Of a DNA stretch of 64,000 nt, positions 24,523-33,736 are shown in pieces (position 1 is the first letter of the stretch; every line of letters starts with the position of its first letter). This stretch comes from Mycolicibacterium rutilum (GTDB taxonomy: Bacteria > Actinomycetota > Actinomycetes > Mycobacteriales > Mycobacteriaceae). The notes under the pieces were generated by a model, which saw nothing but the letters and a program-made list of their open reading frames with translations, was not told the DNA's origin and ran no database searches. The position numbers and the translations under genes are program-made. The stretch covers positions 310,001-374,000 of the forward strand of contig NZ_LT629971.1 in the NCBI RefSeq assembly GCF_900108565.1, given 5' to 3'.

Positions 24523-26064
24523 TCAGCGGTCTGCGGTGCCGTACTCCAGCGCCGGTTCCGCCGAATCGACCTTGCCGCCGCTCGAGATCGTCAGCATGCC
24601 GGGCTGCACGTCGTAGCGGGCGCCGTCGGCCGGATTGACCGCGGTGAACCCGCTGCCCGACGGCTGCGCGTTCGACAGCTGCAGGTTCGCGCCGTCGCGC
24701 AGGCGTTCGCCGCGGTACTCGTACTGGCCGTCGCCCGTCTCGCAGATCACCGCCAGCGAGTTCGCGGTGCGGATCGCCGCCGCGGGGGTGCTGCCCGCGG
24801 CGCAGCGGGCGGTGTGCCCGACGAAGCCCTGCGCGTCGGTGCCGGACACCCCGGCGATCGGCGCTCCGCTGGTGGTCGGCGTCGTCGAGGTCGTGGTGCT
24901 GGGGCTGGTGGTTTCCGCCGACGGCGCGGTGGTCTGCGTCGTGGTTGACGGCGGCACCGCCAGCGGCGGTTGCTGCGTGGTCGTGTCGTTGCCGCCGAGC
25001 GCCAGCACCAGGGCCAGCACGATCGCGGCGGTGAACAGCACGATCGTCGCCGCGATCAGCCCGACCTGCCCCTTGCCGAGCCGCTCCTTCTTCTTCGGCG
25101 GCGCCGGCATCGGCGAGTACATCTGCTGGTAGGCGGTGCGCGCCGGGTTCGGGTCGACGGCGGAGAACTGCCGGGTCGACGGCGCCGGTGGCGGGGGCGG
25201 CGGCGCAGCGGGTGCGACGGGCGCGGGCTCGCTCGCCGCCTTCGCGGCAGCTTTGGCCAGCTCGCCGGCGGTGGTGAACCGGTCGGTCGGCTTCTTGGCC
25301 ATGCCGCGGGCGACGACGTCGTCGAACGCCCGGGGGATCCCGCGGCGCATGATGCTGGGCCGCGGGGCGGGCGAGAACATGTGCGCGCCCATGATTTCGC
25401 GCAGGTCGCCGGCCTCGTAGGGCGCGCGGCCGGTCAGGCATTCGTAGAGCAGGCAGGTCAGCGAGTAGATGTCGGAGGCCGGGCCGCCGCGTTCACCGCT
25501 GATCCGCTCGGGCGCCATGTACGCGCACGACCCGATCACCAGACCGGTCTTGGTCACGGTCGCCTCGCCGCCGCCGTGCGCGATGCCGAAGTCGACAAGG
25601 TAGGCGAAGTCGTCGTTGGTGAGCAGCACGTTCTCGGGTTTGATGTCGCGGTGCACCAGCCCGTTGGCGTGCGCGTCGTCCAGCGCCGCCGCGACCTGCG
25701 CGATGATCGAGACCGCGCGCGTCGGCGGGAGCGGCCCGTCGGTGCGCAGCAGGTCCTTGAGGCTCGCGCCATCGACCAGGCGCATGTCGATATAGAGGAC
25801 GCCGTCGATGTCGCCGAAGTCGTGCACGGGGATGACGTGAGGCTCCTGCAGGCGGGCCGCGACGCGGGATTCGCGCCGGAAGCGTTCCTGGAAATTCGGA
25901 TCCGAGGCCATGTCCGGACGCAGCAGCTTGATCGCCACGGTCCGTTCCTTGGCGGTGTCGTACGCGCGGTAGACCTCGCCCATGCCGCCGACGCCGATCA
26001 GGGACTTCAGCTCATACGGCCCGAATCGCGTACCCAGCCGGGAGCCGCCGTTCGGGGAGCTCAC
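24523..26064 (-). CDS. PknE-like transmembrane Ser/Thr protein kinase
   Basis: A 513-aa protein; GTG 26064 is chosen because AAAGGA lies about 8 nt upstream. Kinase domain: Gly loop GVGGMG (24-29), Lys46, HRD 138-140, DFG 158-160 and APE 184-186, all intact. A Pro/Ala juxtamembrane region (278-330) leads to one helix (334-357). Outside is a Thr/Ser-rich stalk (360-410) and a ~100-residue domain with two cysteines (ARCAAGS, AVICETGD). The kinase core resembles mycobacterial PknE (EPHVIPVHDFGDIDG). The ligand is unknown. The YceI gene is upstream and the cNMP-binding gene downstream. Confidence 0.93.
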   Translation of the reverse strand: MSSPNGGSRLGTRFGPYELKSLIGVGGMGEVYRAYDTAKERTVAIKLLRPDMASDPNFQERFRRESRVAARLQEPHVIPVHDFGDIDGVLYIDMRLVDGASLKDLLRTDGPLPPTRAVSIIAQVAAALDDAHANGLVHRDIKPENVLLTNDDFAYLVDFGIAHGGGEATVTKTGLVIGSCAYMAPERISGERGGPASDIYSLTCLLYECLTGRAPYEAGDLREIMGAHMFSPAPRPSIMRRGIPRAFDDVVARGMAKKPTDRFTTAGELAKAAAKAASEPAPVAPAAPPPPPPAPSTRQFSAVDPNPARTAYQQMYSPMPAPPKKKERLGKGQVGLIAATIVLFTAAIVLALVLALGGNDTTTQQPPLAVPPSTTTQTTAPSAETTSPSTTTSTTPTTSGAPIAGVSGTDAQGFVGHTARCAAGSTPAAAIRTANSLAVICETGDGQYEYRGERLRDGANLQLSNAQPSGSGFTAVNPADGARYDVQPGMLTISSGGKVDSAEPALEYGTADR

Positions 26065-26133
26065 ATGCGGTCCTTTCTCTTCTCGACGCGGGCGCAGCAA
26101 CCTTTGGTGTTCCCGCAACGCGCTCTCGCATAA

Positions 26134-26151
26134 CCCGCTCCCCGCAGCGGG
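26134..26151 (-). terminator. Possible hairpin after the YceI gene
   Basis: CCCGCT-CCCCGC-AGCGGG is a 6-bp GC stem with a 6-nt loop, about 55-70 bp past the YceI stop and before the kinase start. It has no U-tract, so it is at best a weak or Rho-assisted terminator, or a leader structure for the kinase mRNA. Confidence 0.25.
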
Positions 26152-26205
26152 AGGTGCCGCGATCCGAAATCGCAGCGACACAGGCGAATTGCTCAGGCGC
26201 CGAGC

Positions 26206-26748
26206 TTACCGATCTTTGGCGACATGCGCTGTGAACGTAACGGTCACCGCGTCGGCGACCCGCATCGAGCCCATCAGCATCGAGTACGGCTTGAGGCCGA
26301 AGTCGCGATGGTGGACCGTGGATTCGACCGACATCGACCAGGTGTCGCCTTCGTCGGCGACTCGCACGTCGACGGGGTGTTCGCGCTCCGTGCCCGCGAT
26401 CTGCAGCGTCCCCTCGAGGCGGTAGCCGTCGGCGGCCTTTGCGATGGTGTCGGCCTGGTAGGTGATTTGCGGAAAGTGCTTTGCATTCAGAACTTTCAGC
26501 GCGTTCGTCCGGGCGAGCGCTTTCTCCGGCGGTGTCAGCGGCGTCACACCGCCCTCACCGGAGAGCACCTCGACACCGTTGAGGTCGACGGTCAACGTGA
26601 GTGCGGCCGGTTCGTCACCCGCCCAGTCGACGGTCGCGTGCCAACTGTTCGCCGCGATGGTGAGCCGGTGCCCCATCCGGGCGGCGCGGCCCTCGACACC
26701 GGTGTGCAAGCGCAGCTGACCATCGGACTGGTCCAGGTTCCAGGTCAT
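26206..26748 (-). CDS. YceI-family protein
   Basis: A 180-aa protein from ATG 26748 with GGGGAG immediately upstream. The YceI lipocalin-like pattern is clear: it begins WNLDQSDGQLRLHTGVEG, contains GHRLTIAANSWHATVDW, then KHFPQITYQADTI and LEGTLQIAGTEREHPVDVRV. YceI proteins bind polyisoprenoids or amphipathic lipids. There is no signal peptide here, so it may be cytosolic. The gene diverges from the molybdenum hydroxylase operon with a 71-bp gap. Confidence 0.88.
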   Translation of the reverse strand: MTWNLDQSDGQLRLHTGVEGRAARMGHRLTIAANSWHATVDWAGDEPAALTLTVDLNGVEVLSGEGGVTPLTPPEKALARTNALKVLNAKHFPQITYQADTIAKAADGYRLEGTLQIAGTEREHPVDVRVADEGDTWSMSVESTVHHRDFGLKPYSMLMGSMRVADAVTVTFTAHVAKDR

Positions 26749-26819
26749 GGCTCCCCATTGTGGTGGGCCATTGTGGTGTGCCGTCGTTTCGCCTGGCTGA
26801 TCCCGGGTACGTGACGTCA

Positions 26820-27335
26820 ATGGAGTCAGCCCACTTCACCGACATCACGCTGTCCGTCGACGGCACGCAGCACCAGGTGCACGTCGACAACCGCATCACC
26901 CTTCTCGATCTGCTTCGCGAACACCTCGGCGTCACCGCCCCCAAGAAAGGCTGCGACCACGGCCAGTGCGGGTCCTGCACCGTGCTGCTCGACGGCCGCC
27001 GCGCCACCACGTGCCTGGCCTTCGCGGTCGCGCACGACGGTGCCGAGGTGATCACCGCGGCCGGCCTCGGCGACGGTGACTCGCTGCATCCGGTCGCCCA
27101 GTCGTTCCTCGACCACGACGGCTTCCAGTGCGGCTACTGCACGCCGGGTCAGATTTGCTCGGCAGTCGGCATGCTCGACGAGGTCAAGGCCGGCCAGCCC
27201 AGCAGCGTCACCCCCGACCTGGACGAGTCGCCGGAACTGTCCGACGCCGAGATCCGCGAACGGATGAGCGGCAACCTGTGCCGCTGCGCCGCCTACCCGA
27301 ACATCGTCGCCGCGATCCACGAGGCCGCCCGATGA
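26820..27335 (+). CDS. [2Fe-2S] subunit of a PaoABC-type molybdenum aldehyde oxidoreductase
   Basis: A 171-aa protein from ATG 26820 (a GTG at 26811 would add three residues). The plant-type [2Fe-2S] motif is CDHGQCGSC...C and the second cluster is CGYC(T)PGQI...CRC, in the usual order for xanthine-oxidase-family small subunits. It passes electrons from the molybdenum site to the FAD subunit. No Tat motif is seen, unlike E. coli PaoA, so the enzyme should be cytosolic. Its stop overlaps the next start (ATGA). It is the first gene of a likely five-gene operon. Confidence 0.93.
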   Translation: MESAHFTDITLSVDGTQHQVHVDNRITLLDLLREHLGVTAPKKGCDHGQCGSCTVLLDGRRATTCLAFAVAHDGAEVITAAGLGDGDSLHPVAQSFLDHDGFQCGYCTPGQICSAVGMLDEVKAGQPSSVTPDLDESPELSDAEIRERMSGNLCRCAAYPNIVAAIHEAAR

Positions 27336-28321
27336 TCCCTTTCGACTACCACCGGGCGACCAGTGTCGCCGACGCCGTCACCGCGGTCGCCGACCGACCC
27401 GACGCGGTGTTCCTGGCCGGCGGCACCAACCTCGTCGACCACATGAAGCTGGGCATCCTCGAACCGTCGCTGGTGGTCGACGTCGGTCACCTGCCGCTCA
27501 CCGACGTCGAGCAGCTGCCCGACGGGTCCCTGCGCGTGGGCGCCGACGTCCGCAACAGCGACCTCGCCGCCCATCCGGTGGTGCGCAGCCGCTACCCCGT
27601 GCTGGCGCGCGCACTGCTGTCGGCCGCGTCCGGCCAGCTGCGCAACCTCGCCACCACCGCGGGAAACCTGTTGCAGCGCACCCGATGTGTGTACTTCCAG
27701 GACGTCACCACGCCGTGTAACAAGCGCAACCCCGGCGACGGCTGCTCGGCGATCGGCGGTTACGTCCGTTACCACGCGATCCTCGGCGCCTCGGAGCACT
27801 GCATCGCCGTGCACCCGTCGGACATGGCGGTCGCGATGGCCGCGCTCGACGCCGTCGTCGTCTACGTGGATGCCTCTGGCGAGCACCGGGTCCCGCTGGT
27901 TTCGTTTCATCGGCTGCCCGGCGACCGTCCGGACCAGGACACCGAGCTGCCGGCCGGGGCGCTGATCACCGGGGTCGAGATCCCGCCGCCGCCCGACGGC
28001 GCCCGTTCGACGTACCGCAAGGTGCGCGACCGCGCCTCGTACGCGTTCGCGCTGACGTCGGTGGCCGCCGAACTCGTCGTCGACGACGGCACGGTGGCCA
28101 AGGCCCGCATCGCGCTCGGCGGCGTCGCGCACAAACCGTGGCGCGCCACCCTCGCCGAGGATGCTCTTGCCGGCGCGTCCTGCGACGTCGACGCCTTCGG
28201 CCGCGCGGCCGACGCCGAGCTGGAACAGGCGAAACCGGTGCCGGGCAACGAGTTCAAGGTGGCGCTGACCCGCCGCGCCATCGTCGCGACGCTGGCCGAA
28301 CTGACGGGAGCGGAGCGATGA
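27332..28321 (+). CDS. FAD-binding subunit of a PaoABC-type molybdenum hydroxylase
   Basis: A 329-aa protein from ATG 27332. FAD-binding motifs [13 protein letters not shown] and [12 protein letters not shown] are present. The stretch after the second one ([20 protein letters not shown], then C) carries the extra cysteines found in PaoB/YagS-type subunits, which hold an additional [4Fe-4S] cluster absent from ordinary CO-dehydrogenase medium chains. It connects the small iron-sulfur subunit to the external electron acceptor. Translationally coupled on both sides by ATGA overlaps. Confidence 0.92.
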   Translation: MIPFDYHRATSVADAVTAVADRPDAVFLAGGTNLVDHMKLGILEPSLVVDVGHLPLTDVEQLPDGSLRVGADVRNSDLAAHPVVRSRYPVLARALLSAASGQLRNLATTAGNLLQRTRCVYFQDVTTPCNKRNPGDGCSAIGGYVRYHAILGASEHCIAVHPSDMAVAMAALDAVVVYVDASGEHRVPLVSFHRLPGDRPDQDTELPAGALITGVEIPPPPDGARSTYRKVRDRASYAFALTSVAAELVVDDGTVAKARIALGGVAHKPWRATLAEDALAGASCDVDAFGRAADAELEQAKPVPGNEFKVALTRRAIVATLAELTGAER

Positions 28322-30402
28322 CCGCCCTGGAAATCCGCACCATCGGCACCCGCGTCACCCGCCTCGACGGGCCCGCGAAGGTGACCGGAACCGCGCAATA
28401 CGCCTACGAGTACGCCGTCGACAACGCCGCCTACCTGCACCCGGTCCAGGCCACCGTCACCAACGGCCGGATCACCGTGATGGACACCTCCGCCACCGAG
28501 GCGCTCGACGGCGTCCTCGCGGTCCTCACGGTGTTCGACAAGGCCCGACTGGCCGACACCTCTAACGGCGACCTGACGATCCTGCAGGGTCCGGAGGTGC
28601 ACTACCGCGGTCAGCTGATCGGCGGCGTGGTCGCCGAGAGCGCCGAAACCGCGCGGCAGGCAGCGTCATTGGTGCACGTCGAGTACGACGCCGCCGACCC
28701 CGACACCGAACTCAGCGCTGACCACCCGACACTGTATGCCCCAGAACAGGTCAACGCCGGATACCCGACGGACACCGCCGAAGGTGACGCCGAGGCCGCG
28801 CTGCGCGACGCGGCGATCGTCGTCGACCAGACCTACACCACCCCGCACGAGCACAACAACCCGATGGAGCCGCACGCCTGTATCGCGCTGTGGGACAACG
28901 AGACGCTGACGCTGTGGGATTCGACGCAGGGCGTGCACGTCGTCCGAAAGCAGATGGCGACGACGTTCGGCCTCGAACCCGAGCAGGTGCGGGTGATCGC
29001 GAAGAACGTCGGCGGCGGGTTCGGCTCCAAGGGGGCACCGCACTCGCACAACGTGCTCGCCGTGCTGGCCGCGCAACGGGTGCCGGGTCGGCCCGTGAAG
29101 CTGGCAGTGACGCGTCAGCAGATGTTCGACTTCGTCGGGTATCGCACACCGACCATTCAGCGGTTGCGGCTGGGGGCGGACCGCGACGGTGCGATCACCG
29201 CGATCAGTCACGACGTCGTGAGCCAAACCGCGACCGTCAAGGAGTTCGCCGAGCAGGCCGCGGTGCCGGTGCGCATGATGTACGCCGGCGCGAACCGGAA
29301 GACGTCGCACCGCTTGGCGAAACTCGATGTGCCGGTGCCGTTCTGGATGCGCGCCCCGGGTGAATGCCCGGGCATGTTCGCACTCGAGGTCGCGATGGAC
29401 GAGCTCGCGGTCGCGTGCGGCGTGGACCCGATCGAACTGCGCATTCGCAACGAACCCGAGGTCGACCCCGAGACGGGCAACCCGTGGTCGGACCGCCGGC
29501 TGGTGGAGTGTCTGCTCACCGGGGCGGACCGGTTCGGCTGGGCGCCCCGCGATCCGCGGCCCGGGGTCCGCAGCGACGGTGAGTGGCTGCTCGGGACCGG
29601 CGTCGCGTCCGCGGTGTACCCGGCGATGATCCAGCCGGGCAACAGTGCGCGCATCGAATGCGTTGCCCCGCAATGCTATGCCGTACAGATCGGGGCCGTC
29701 GACATCGGCACTGGGACGTGGACCGCGCTGTCGCAGATCGCGGCGGACGCGCTGGGCTGCGACCTGTCCGCGGTGGACCTGCAGATCGGCGACAGCTCGT
29801 TGCCCGCCGCGTCGGTGGAAGGTGGCTCGTCGGGCATCAGTTCGTGGGGCCGTGCGATCGTGGCGGCGGCGCGGCAGTTCCGCCACGATCACGGCGACGA
29901 CCCCGAAGTCGGTGTCGCGACGCTGGTGGATGCGCCGGAAAACGAAGAGGCGCAGAGCCATGCGATGTACTCGTTCGGCGCGCACTTCGTCGAGGTGCGG
30001 GTGAGCCGCTACACCGGCGAGATCCACCTGTCGCGGATGCTCGGGGTGTTCTCGATCGGCCGGGCGATCAACCCGGTGACACTGCGCTCCCAGTTGATCG
30101 GCGGCATGACGATGGGGTTGTCGATGGCGCTGCACGAGGAAAGCGTGCGCGACCATCGGTTTGGCCACATCGTCACTCGCGACCTGGCCACCTACCACTT
30201 CAGTTCGCACGCCGACGTCGCCGACATCGACGCGATCTGGCTCGAGGACGCCGACCCGCACTCGAACCCGATGGGCTCACGCGGCGCCGGTGAGATCGGC
30301 ATCGTCGGGTCGGCCGCGGCCGTCGTCAACGCGATCTACCACGCCACCGGGGTGCGCGTGCGCGACCTACCTGTCATGTGTGACGCGCTGCTGACGGGGT
30401 AG
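28318..30402 (+). CDS. Molybdopterin-binding catalytic subunit, PaoC/YagR-like
   Basis: A 694-aa protein from ATG 28318. Xanthine-oxidase-family large-subunit signatures are present: [18 protein letters not shown] at the N-terminus, [20 protein letters not shown] in the molybdenum region, RAPGE in the middle, and [20 protein letters not shown] with the catalytic glutamate near the C-terminus. It would hydroxylate aldehydes or N-heterocycles with water, using Mo-MCD or MPT cofactor. The substrate is unknown; the adjacent zinc alcohol dehydrogenase points to aldehyde chemistry. Confidence 0.93.
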   Translation: MTALEIRTIGTRVTRLDGPAKVTGTAQYAYEYAVDNAAYLHPVQATVTNGRITVMDTSATEALDGVLAVLTVFDKARLADTSNGDLTILQGPEVHYRGQLIGGVVAESAETARQAASLVHVEYDAADPDTELSADHPTLYAPEQVNAGYPTDTAEGDAEAALRDAAIVVDQTYTTPHEHNNPMEPHACIALWDNETLTLWDSTQGVHVVRKQMATTFGLEPEQVRVIAKNVGGGFGSKGAPHSHNVLAVLAAQRVPGRPVKLAVTRQQMFDFVGYRTPTIQRLRLGADRDGAITAISHDVVSQTATVKEFAEQAAVPVRMMYAGANRKTSHRLAKLDVPVPFWMRAPGECPGMFALEVAMDELAVACGVDPIELRIRNEPEVDPETGNPWSDRRLVECLLTGADRFGWAPRDPRPGVRSDGEWLLGTGVASAVYPAMIQPGNSARIECVAPQCYAVQIGAVDIGTGTWTALSQIAADALGCDLSAVDLQIGDSSLPAASVEGGSSGISSWGRAIVAAARQFRHDHGDDPEVGVATLVDAPENEEAQSHAMYSFGAHFVEVRVSRYTGEIHLSRMLGVFSIGRAINPVTLRSQLIGGMTMGLSMALHEESVRDHRFGHIVTRDLATYHFSSHADVADIDAIWLEDADPHSNPMGSRGAGEIGIVGSAAAVVNAIYHATGVRVRDLPVMCDALLTG

Positions 30403-30432
30403 CCGCACGCGAAGACATCCGAGGAGAACCGC

Positions 30433-30945
30433 ATGAACGTCGTCGACACCGCGCTGGCACAGGCCAAGCAGGTCATAGGAAAAGTCACCGAGAAGGTCAC
30501 CGACGCGGCCACCGCCGAGTCGCACATCCAGGCGATCACCATCGGGAAGCCACGGCGCGAGGTGATCGACCTGTTCCGTGACCCGGTCGGGCTGTCACAG
30601 GTGTTCGGTGACATCGCCGACGTGCACGAGGCCGGCGTCGACCGGTTGCGGTGGGCGTTTTTCGGTGACGGTCCTGCGTGGGACTGCGTCGTCTCCCTGG
30701 AGGACGAGTCGCGGTTGCGCTACGTCGACGTCGACCCCGAGAAGGACATCGGCGTCACCCTGCTGTTCCGCGACGCACCCCAGGACCGCGGCACCGAGGT
30801 GATCGGCAAGGCCAGCGCCCCGGCGCCCGGCGCGCTGACCGGACTGGTCATCTACAAGGCGCTCTACCGGGCCCGCGCCCTGCTCCAGACCGGCGAAGTG
30901 CCGACCATCAAACACAACCCCAGCGCCCGCGACTCGCAACGCTGA
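30433..30945 (+). CDS. SRPBCC (cyclase/dehydrase-like) protein
   Basis: A 170-aa protein from ATG 30433 with GAGGAGA 8 nt upstream. The layout matches START/SRPBCC helix-grip proteins related to CoxG-like membrane proteins: an N-terminal helix, AITIGKPRREVIDLFRDPVG, then RLRWAFFGDG, the charged strand EDESRLRYVDVDPE and a final helix. Such proteins often accompany molybdenum hydroxylases or dehydrogenases. Lying between them here, it may handle a lipid or aldehyde intermediate, or assist assembly. Same operon direction, 30 bp after the large subunit. Confidence 0.75.
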   Translation: MNVVDTALAQAKQVIGKVTEKVTDAATAESHIQAITIGKPRREVIDLFRDPVGLSQVFGDIADVHEAGVDRLRWAFFGDGPAWDCVVSLEDESRLRYVDVDPEKDIGVTLLFRDAPQDRGTEVIGKASAPAPGALTGLVIYKALYRARALLQTGEVPTIKHNPSARDSQR

Positions 30946-30959
30946 CCGAAAGGCATCCC

Positions 30960-32126
30960 ATGAAGGCACTGGTGTGGAACGGCGTCAACGACCTCGCCGT
31001 CGAAACCGTCGACGATCCCAAGATTCTCAACCCACACGACGTCATCGTGCAGGTGAAGCTGACCACGACCTGCGGTTCGGATCTGCATTTCATCGACGGC
31101 TACCTGCCCGGCATGCGCGAAGGTGACGTGTTCGGCCACGAGTTCATGGGCGAGGTGGTCGAGGTCGGCTCCGCGGTCAGCGCGACGGCCGTCGGCACCC
31201 GGGTGGTGGTGCCGTCGTTCATCGCGTGCAACCGCTGTTGGTACTGCGACCACGATCTGTACTCGTTGTGCGACACCACCAATCCGAACGCGGACCTGCA
31301 GCGGCCCATCTTGGGCACGTCGACCGCGGGCATCTACGGATACACACATCCGTTCGGCGGCTATGCCGGGTCGCACGCGCAGTACGTGCGCGTGCCGTTC
31401 GGCGACGTGAACTGTTTTGCGGTACCGGATTTCGTCACCGACGAGCAGGCCCTGTTCATGTCCGACGCGGTGCCGACCGGCTACATGGGCGCCGACTTCT
31501 GCGACATCGCCGGCGGTGACGTGATCGCGGTGTGGGGTGCGGGGGCGGTGGGGCTGATGGCGGCGCGCAGCGCTCTGCTCAACGGCGCCGGGCGGGTCAT
31601 CTCGATCGACCGGTATCCGGAGAGACTGGCTCTGGCAGCGAAATTCGGCGCCGAGACCATCAACTACACCGAGGTGGACAGCGTGCAGGAGGTGCTCGGC
31701 GAGCTCACCGGCGGCCGAGGACCAGATGCCGTGATCGAGGCCGTCGGCATGGAGGCACACAGCACCGGCGTGCAGCAGGTCTACGACCGCGCCAAGCAGG
31801 CGCTGCGCATGGAGACCGACCGCGCGGCACCGCTGCGCGAGGCGATCCTGGCGTGCCGCAAGGGCGGTGTGGTGTCGGTGCTGGGCGTGTACGGGCTGAC
31901 CGACAAGTTCCCGATGGGTGTGCTGATGAACAAGGGCCTGACCCTGCGCTCCGCGCAGCAGCACGGGCAACGCTACATCCCGCAGTTCTTCGACTACGTC
32001 CAGCAGGGCGATCTCGACCCGTCGCTGCTGATCACCCATGACCTGCCGCTGGAGCAGGGGGTGCGGGCCTACGACATGTTCAAGAACAAGACCGACGGGT
32101 GCATCCGGGTCGCGTTGCGGCCCTGA
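30960..32126 (+). CDS. Zinc-dependent alcohol dehydrogenase (threonine/formaldehyde dehydrogenase-like)
   Basis: A 388-aa protein from ATG 30960 with GAAAGG upstream. Zinc ligands: CGSD for the catalytic site, GHEFMGEV, and the structural site CNRCWYC...C. The Rossmann motif is VWGAGAVGLMAARSA. The insertion around 110-140 and the length of ~390 fit the glutathione-independent formaldehyde/alcohol dehydrogenase subgroup. It would oxidise an alcohol with NAD(P)+. Placed directly after the aldehyde oxidoreductase genes, it could supply their aldehyde substrate, giving an alcohol-to-acid module (inference). Confidence 0.92.
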   Translation: MKALVWNGVNDLAVETVDDPKILNPHDVIVQVKLTTTCGSDLHFIDGYLPGMREGDVFGHEFMGEVVEVGSAVSATAVGTRVVVPSFIACNRCWYCDHDLYSLCDTTNPNADLQRPILGTSTAGIYGYTHPFGGYAGSHAQYVRVPFGDVNCFAVPDFVTDEQALFMSDAVPTGYMGADFCDIAGGDVIAVWGAGAVGLMAARSALLNGAGRVISIDRYPERLALAAKFGAETINYTEVDSVQEVLGELTGGRGPDAVIEAVGMEAHSTGVQQVYDRAKQALRMETDRAAPLREAILACRKGGVVSVLGVYGLTDKFPMGVLMNKGLTLRSAQQHGQRYIPQFFDYVQQGDLDPSLLITHDLPLEQGVRAYDMFKNKTDGCIRVALRP

Positions 32127-33056
32127 TCAGATCGGCGGATAGGGCAGGGCGAACTCGTCGGCCAGCAGGCTCTGCACGATGATCATCGCCGCCTTCGACC
32201 CCGCGGCGATCGCCCCCGCGACATAGGGCTGCTCGCTGCACAGGTCACCGGCGGCGAACACGTCGCTGGCCTCGGTGCGGTGGATCGGGTCGATGCTGAT
32301 GGTGTCGGCGGCCAGCGGGCCGGGCGTGCAGGCGGCGCCCAGCTGCTTGGCGAGTTCGGAGCGCTGCTCGAGGGGCGCCTCGACGAGCAGTCCGTCGCGG
32401 GCGAGGCGGTCACCGTCGGCGAACGCGATCGCGGTCAGTTTGCCGTCCTCGCTGAGCAATTCGACGACGCGGCGGTCATCGATGGTGACGTTGGCCGCGT
32501 GCAGGACGTTGATGTCGGCGGGTGAGAGGTCGGTGCGACCGTCGGTCAACAGCACGACGTCGTCGCTCCAGCCGCGCAGCATCAGCGCCGAGTGCATGGC
32601 CTCCTCGCCGGCGGCCATGGTGGCGAGCCGCTTGTCGCGCATCTCCCAGCCGTGGCAGAACGGGCACTGGAACACCGAGGTGCCCCACAGCTCGGCGAGC
32701 CCGGGCAGCTCGGGCGGGCAGTACCGCATGCCGGTCGCCAGCAGCACCCGCTTGGTGAGGATCGGGTCGCCGTCGTCGGGTTCGAGGATGAAGCCGTTGT
32801 CCATGGGACGGCCGCTGACGATCTCACCGTGCCGGTACTCGACGCTGGGATAGGCGGTGAGCTCGCGGCGTCCTTGCGCGTAAAGCTCGGCGGGCGGTCG
32901 CTGGTCATAGCCGAGAAGACCGCCGATGACGCTCGCGGCACGGTTGCTCTGCTGGTCGGCGTCGATGACGATCGTGCGTCGCCGCGCCCGCCCCAAGACG
33001 AGTGCGGCGCTCAGCCCGGCGGCTCCGGCGCCGACGACGGCGCATTCCCACTGCAT
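32127..33056 (-). CDS. Thioredoxin-reductase-like FAD/NAD(P) oxidoreductase
   Basis: A 309-aa protein from ATG 33056. The FAD motif is VVGAGAAGLSAALVLGRARR, a redox CxxC is present as CPFCHGWE (about residue 130), and the final FAD motif is FAAGDL. It lacks the classic second GxGxxA/G NADPH motif in strong form. This is the pattern of the ferredoxin- or low-Mr-thiol-type thioredoxin-reductase homologues common in actinobacteria. The physiological partner is not apparent. Its 5' end overlaps the preceding membrane-protein gene by 46 nt. Confidence 0.85.
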   Translation of the reverse strand: MQWECAVVGAGAAGLSAALVLGRARRRTIVIDADQQSNRAASVIGGLLGYDQRPPAELYAQGRRELTAYPSVEYRHGEIVSGRPMDNGFILEPDDGDPILTKRVLLATGMRYCPPELPGLAELWGTSVFQCPFCHGWEMRDKRLATMAAGEEAMHSALMLRGWSDDVVLLTDGRTDLSPADINVLHAANVTIDDRRVVELLSEDGKLTAIAFADGDRLARDGLLVEAPLEQRSELAKQLGAACTPGPLAADTISIDPIHRTEASDVFAAGDLCSEQPYVAGAIAAGSKAAMIIVQSLLADEFALPYPPI

Positions 33057-33673
33057 GGCCCCATGCTTCCCCGAATGGCCTCGCGCAAACGTCGCGGCGG
33101 GTATGGACCGGCGTCGTCCGGGGTCAGCGGGGTCGCCGCCACGCCGACGATGTACGCGGTGAGGTGGCCGACCTCGGTGAACGTCGGCCTGATCGCGGTG
33201 TTGGCCGCCAGCGCGAGCAGTGCGAGTGCCTGGGTGCGGCGCGGCCGTCGCGTGGACCCGGTGAGCGCCCCGGCCACCCCGAGCACGAAGTAGCTGACGC
33301 CGACGTCGCGGGCGTTCTCGAGACGCTGCGGGGCCCGGCCCCGACGGATCAGCAGCCGCAGGTAACTCTGGCCGACGTAGGTGCCGATGGTGTGGGCGCT
33401 GAGGCCGACGAGAAGCCAACGCCACGAACGCAATCGGCGTTCGGCGGGCGCGACGACGCCGGCGAACACGGGCACGTACGGCCACCACCGCGCGTCGTCG
33501 AGCCAGAACAGGCTGGTGGTCAGCACCCGGTGCGGTTCGGTCCGCAGCCGGCGCAGGTTGGTGGAGTGGTTGCGCTGGATGCGGCGCGACCCCTTGTGGC
33601 CGGCTCTGCGCTGCAACCGCGTGGTCACGAGCAGGGCGAGCAGCCACGCGAACGTGAGCGGGGCGCGGGCCAT
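33011..33673 (-). CDS. Rhomboid-like integral membrane protein
   Basis: A 220-aa protein from ATG 33673. Six or so hydrophobic stretches follow the order of actinobacterial rhomboid-like proteins: LTTSLFWLDDARWWPYVPVF, LRSWRWLLVGLSAHTIGTYV, GVSYFVLGVAGALTG and FTEVGHLTAYIVGV. The paired residues expected for an active rhomboid protease are not convincing: there is no GxSG, and the final segment has GH. It may be an inactive rhomboid-fold protein. Its last 46 nt are also the start of the oxidoreductase gene. Confidence 0.72.
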   Translation of the reverse strand: MARAPLTFAWLLALLVTTRLQRRAGHKGSRRIQRNHSTNLRRLRTEPHRVLTTSLFWLDDARWWPYVPVFAGVVAPAERRLRSWRWLLVGLSAHTIGTYVGQSYLRLLIRRGRAPQRLENARDVGVSYFVLGVAGALTGSTRRPRRTQALALLALAANTAIRPTFTEVGHLTAYIVGVAATPLTPDDAGPYPPRRLREAIRGSMGPCSGNAPSSAPEPPG

Positions 33674-33736
33674 GCCGCAGAGGTTAGCGCGGTTAGTCAG
33701 CGTCGCTGATGGGTAGGCGGGCGTCAGGAGCCAGCG

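Noticed and set aside
28666..30261. 531-codon minus-strand frame
   Set aside because: Antisense to the molybdenum large subunit, which has complete family motifs. No motifs in the antisense product.
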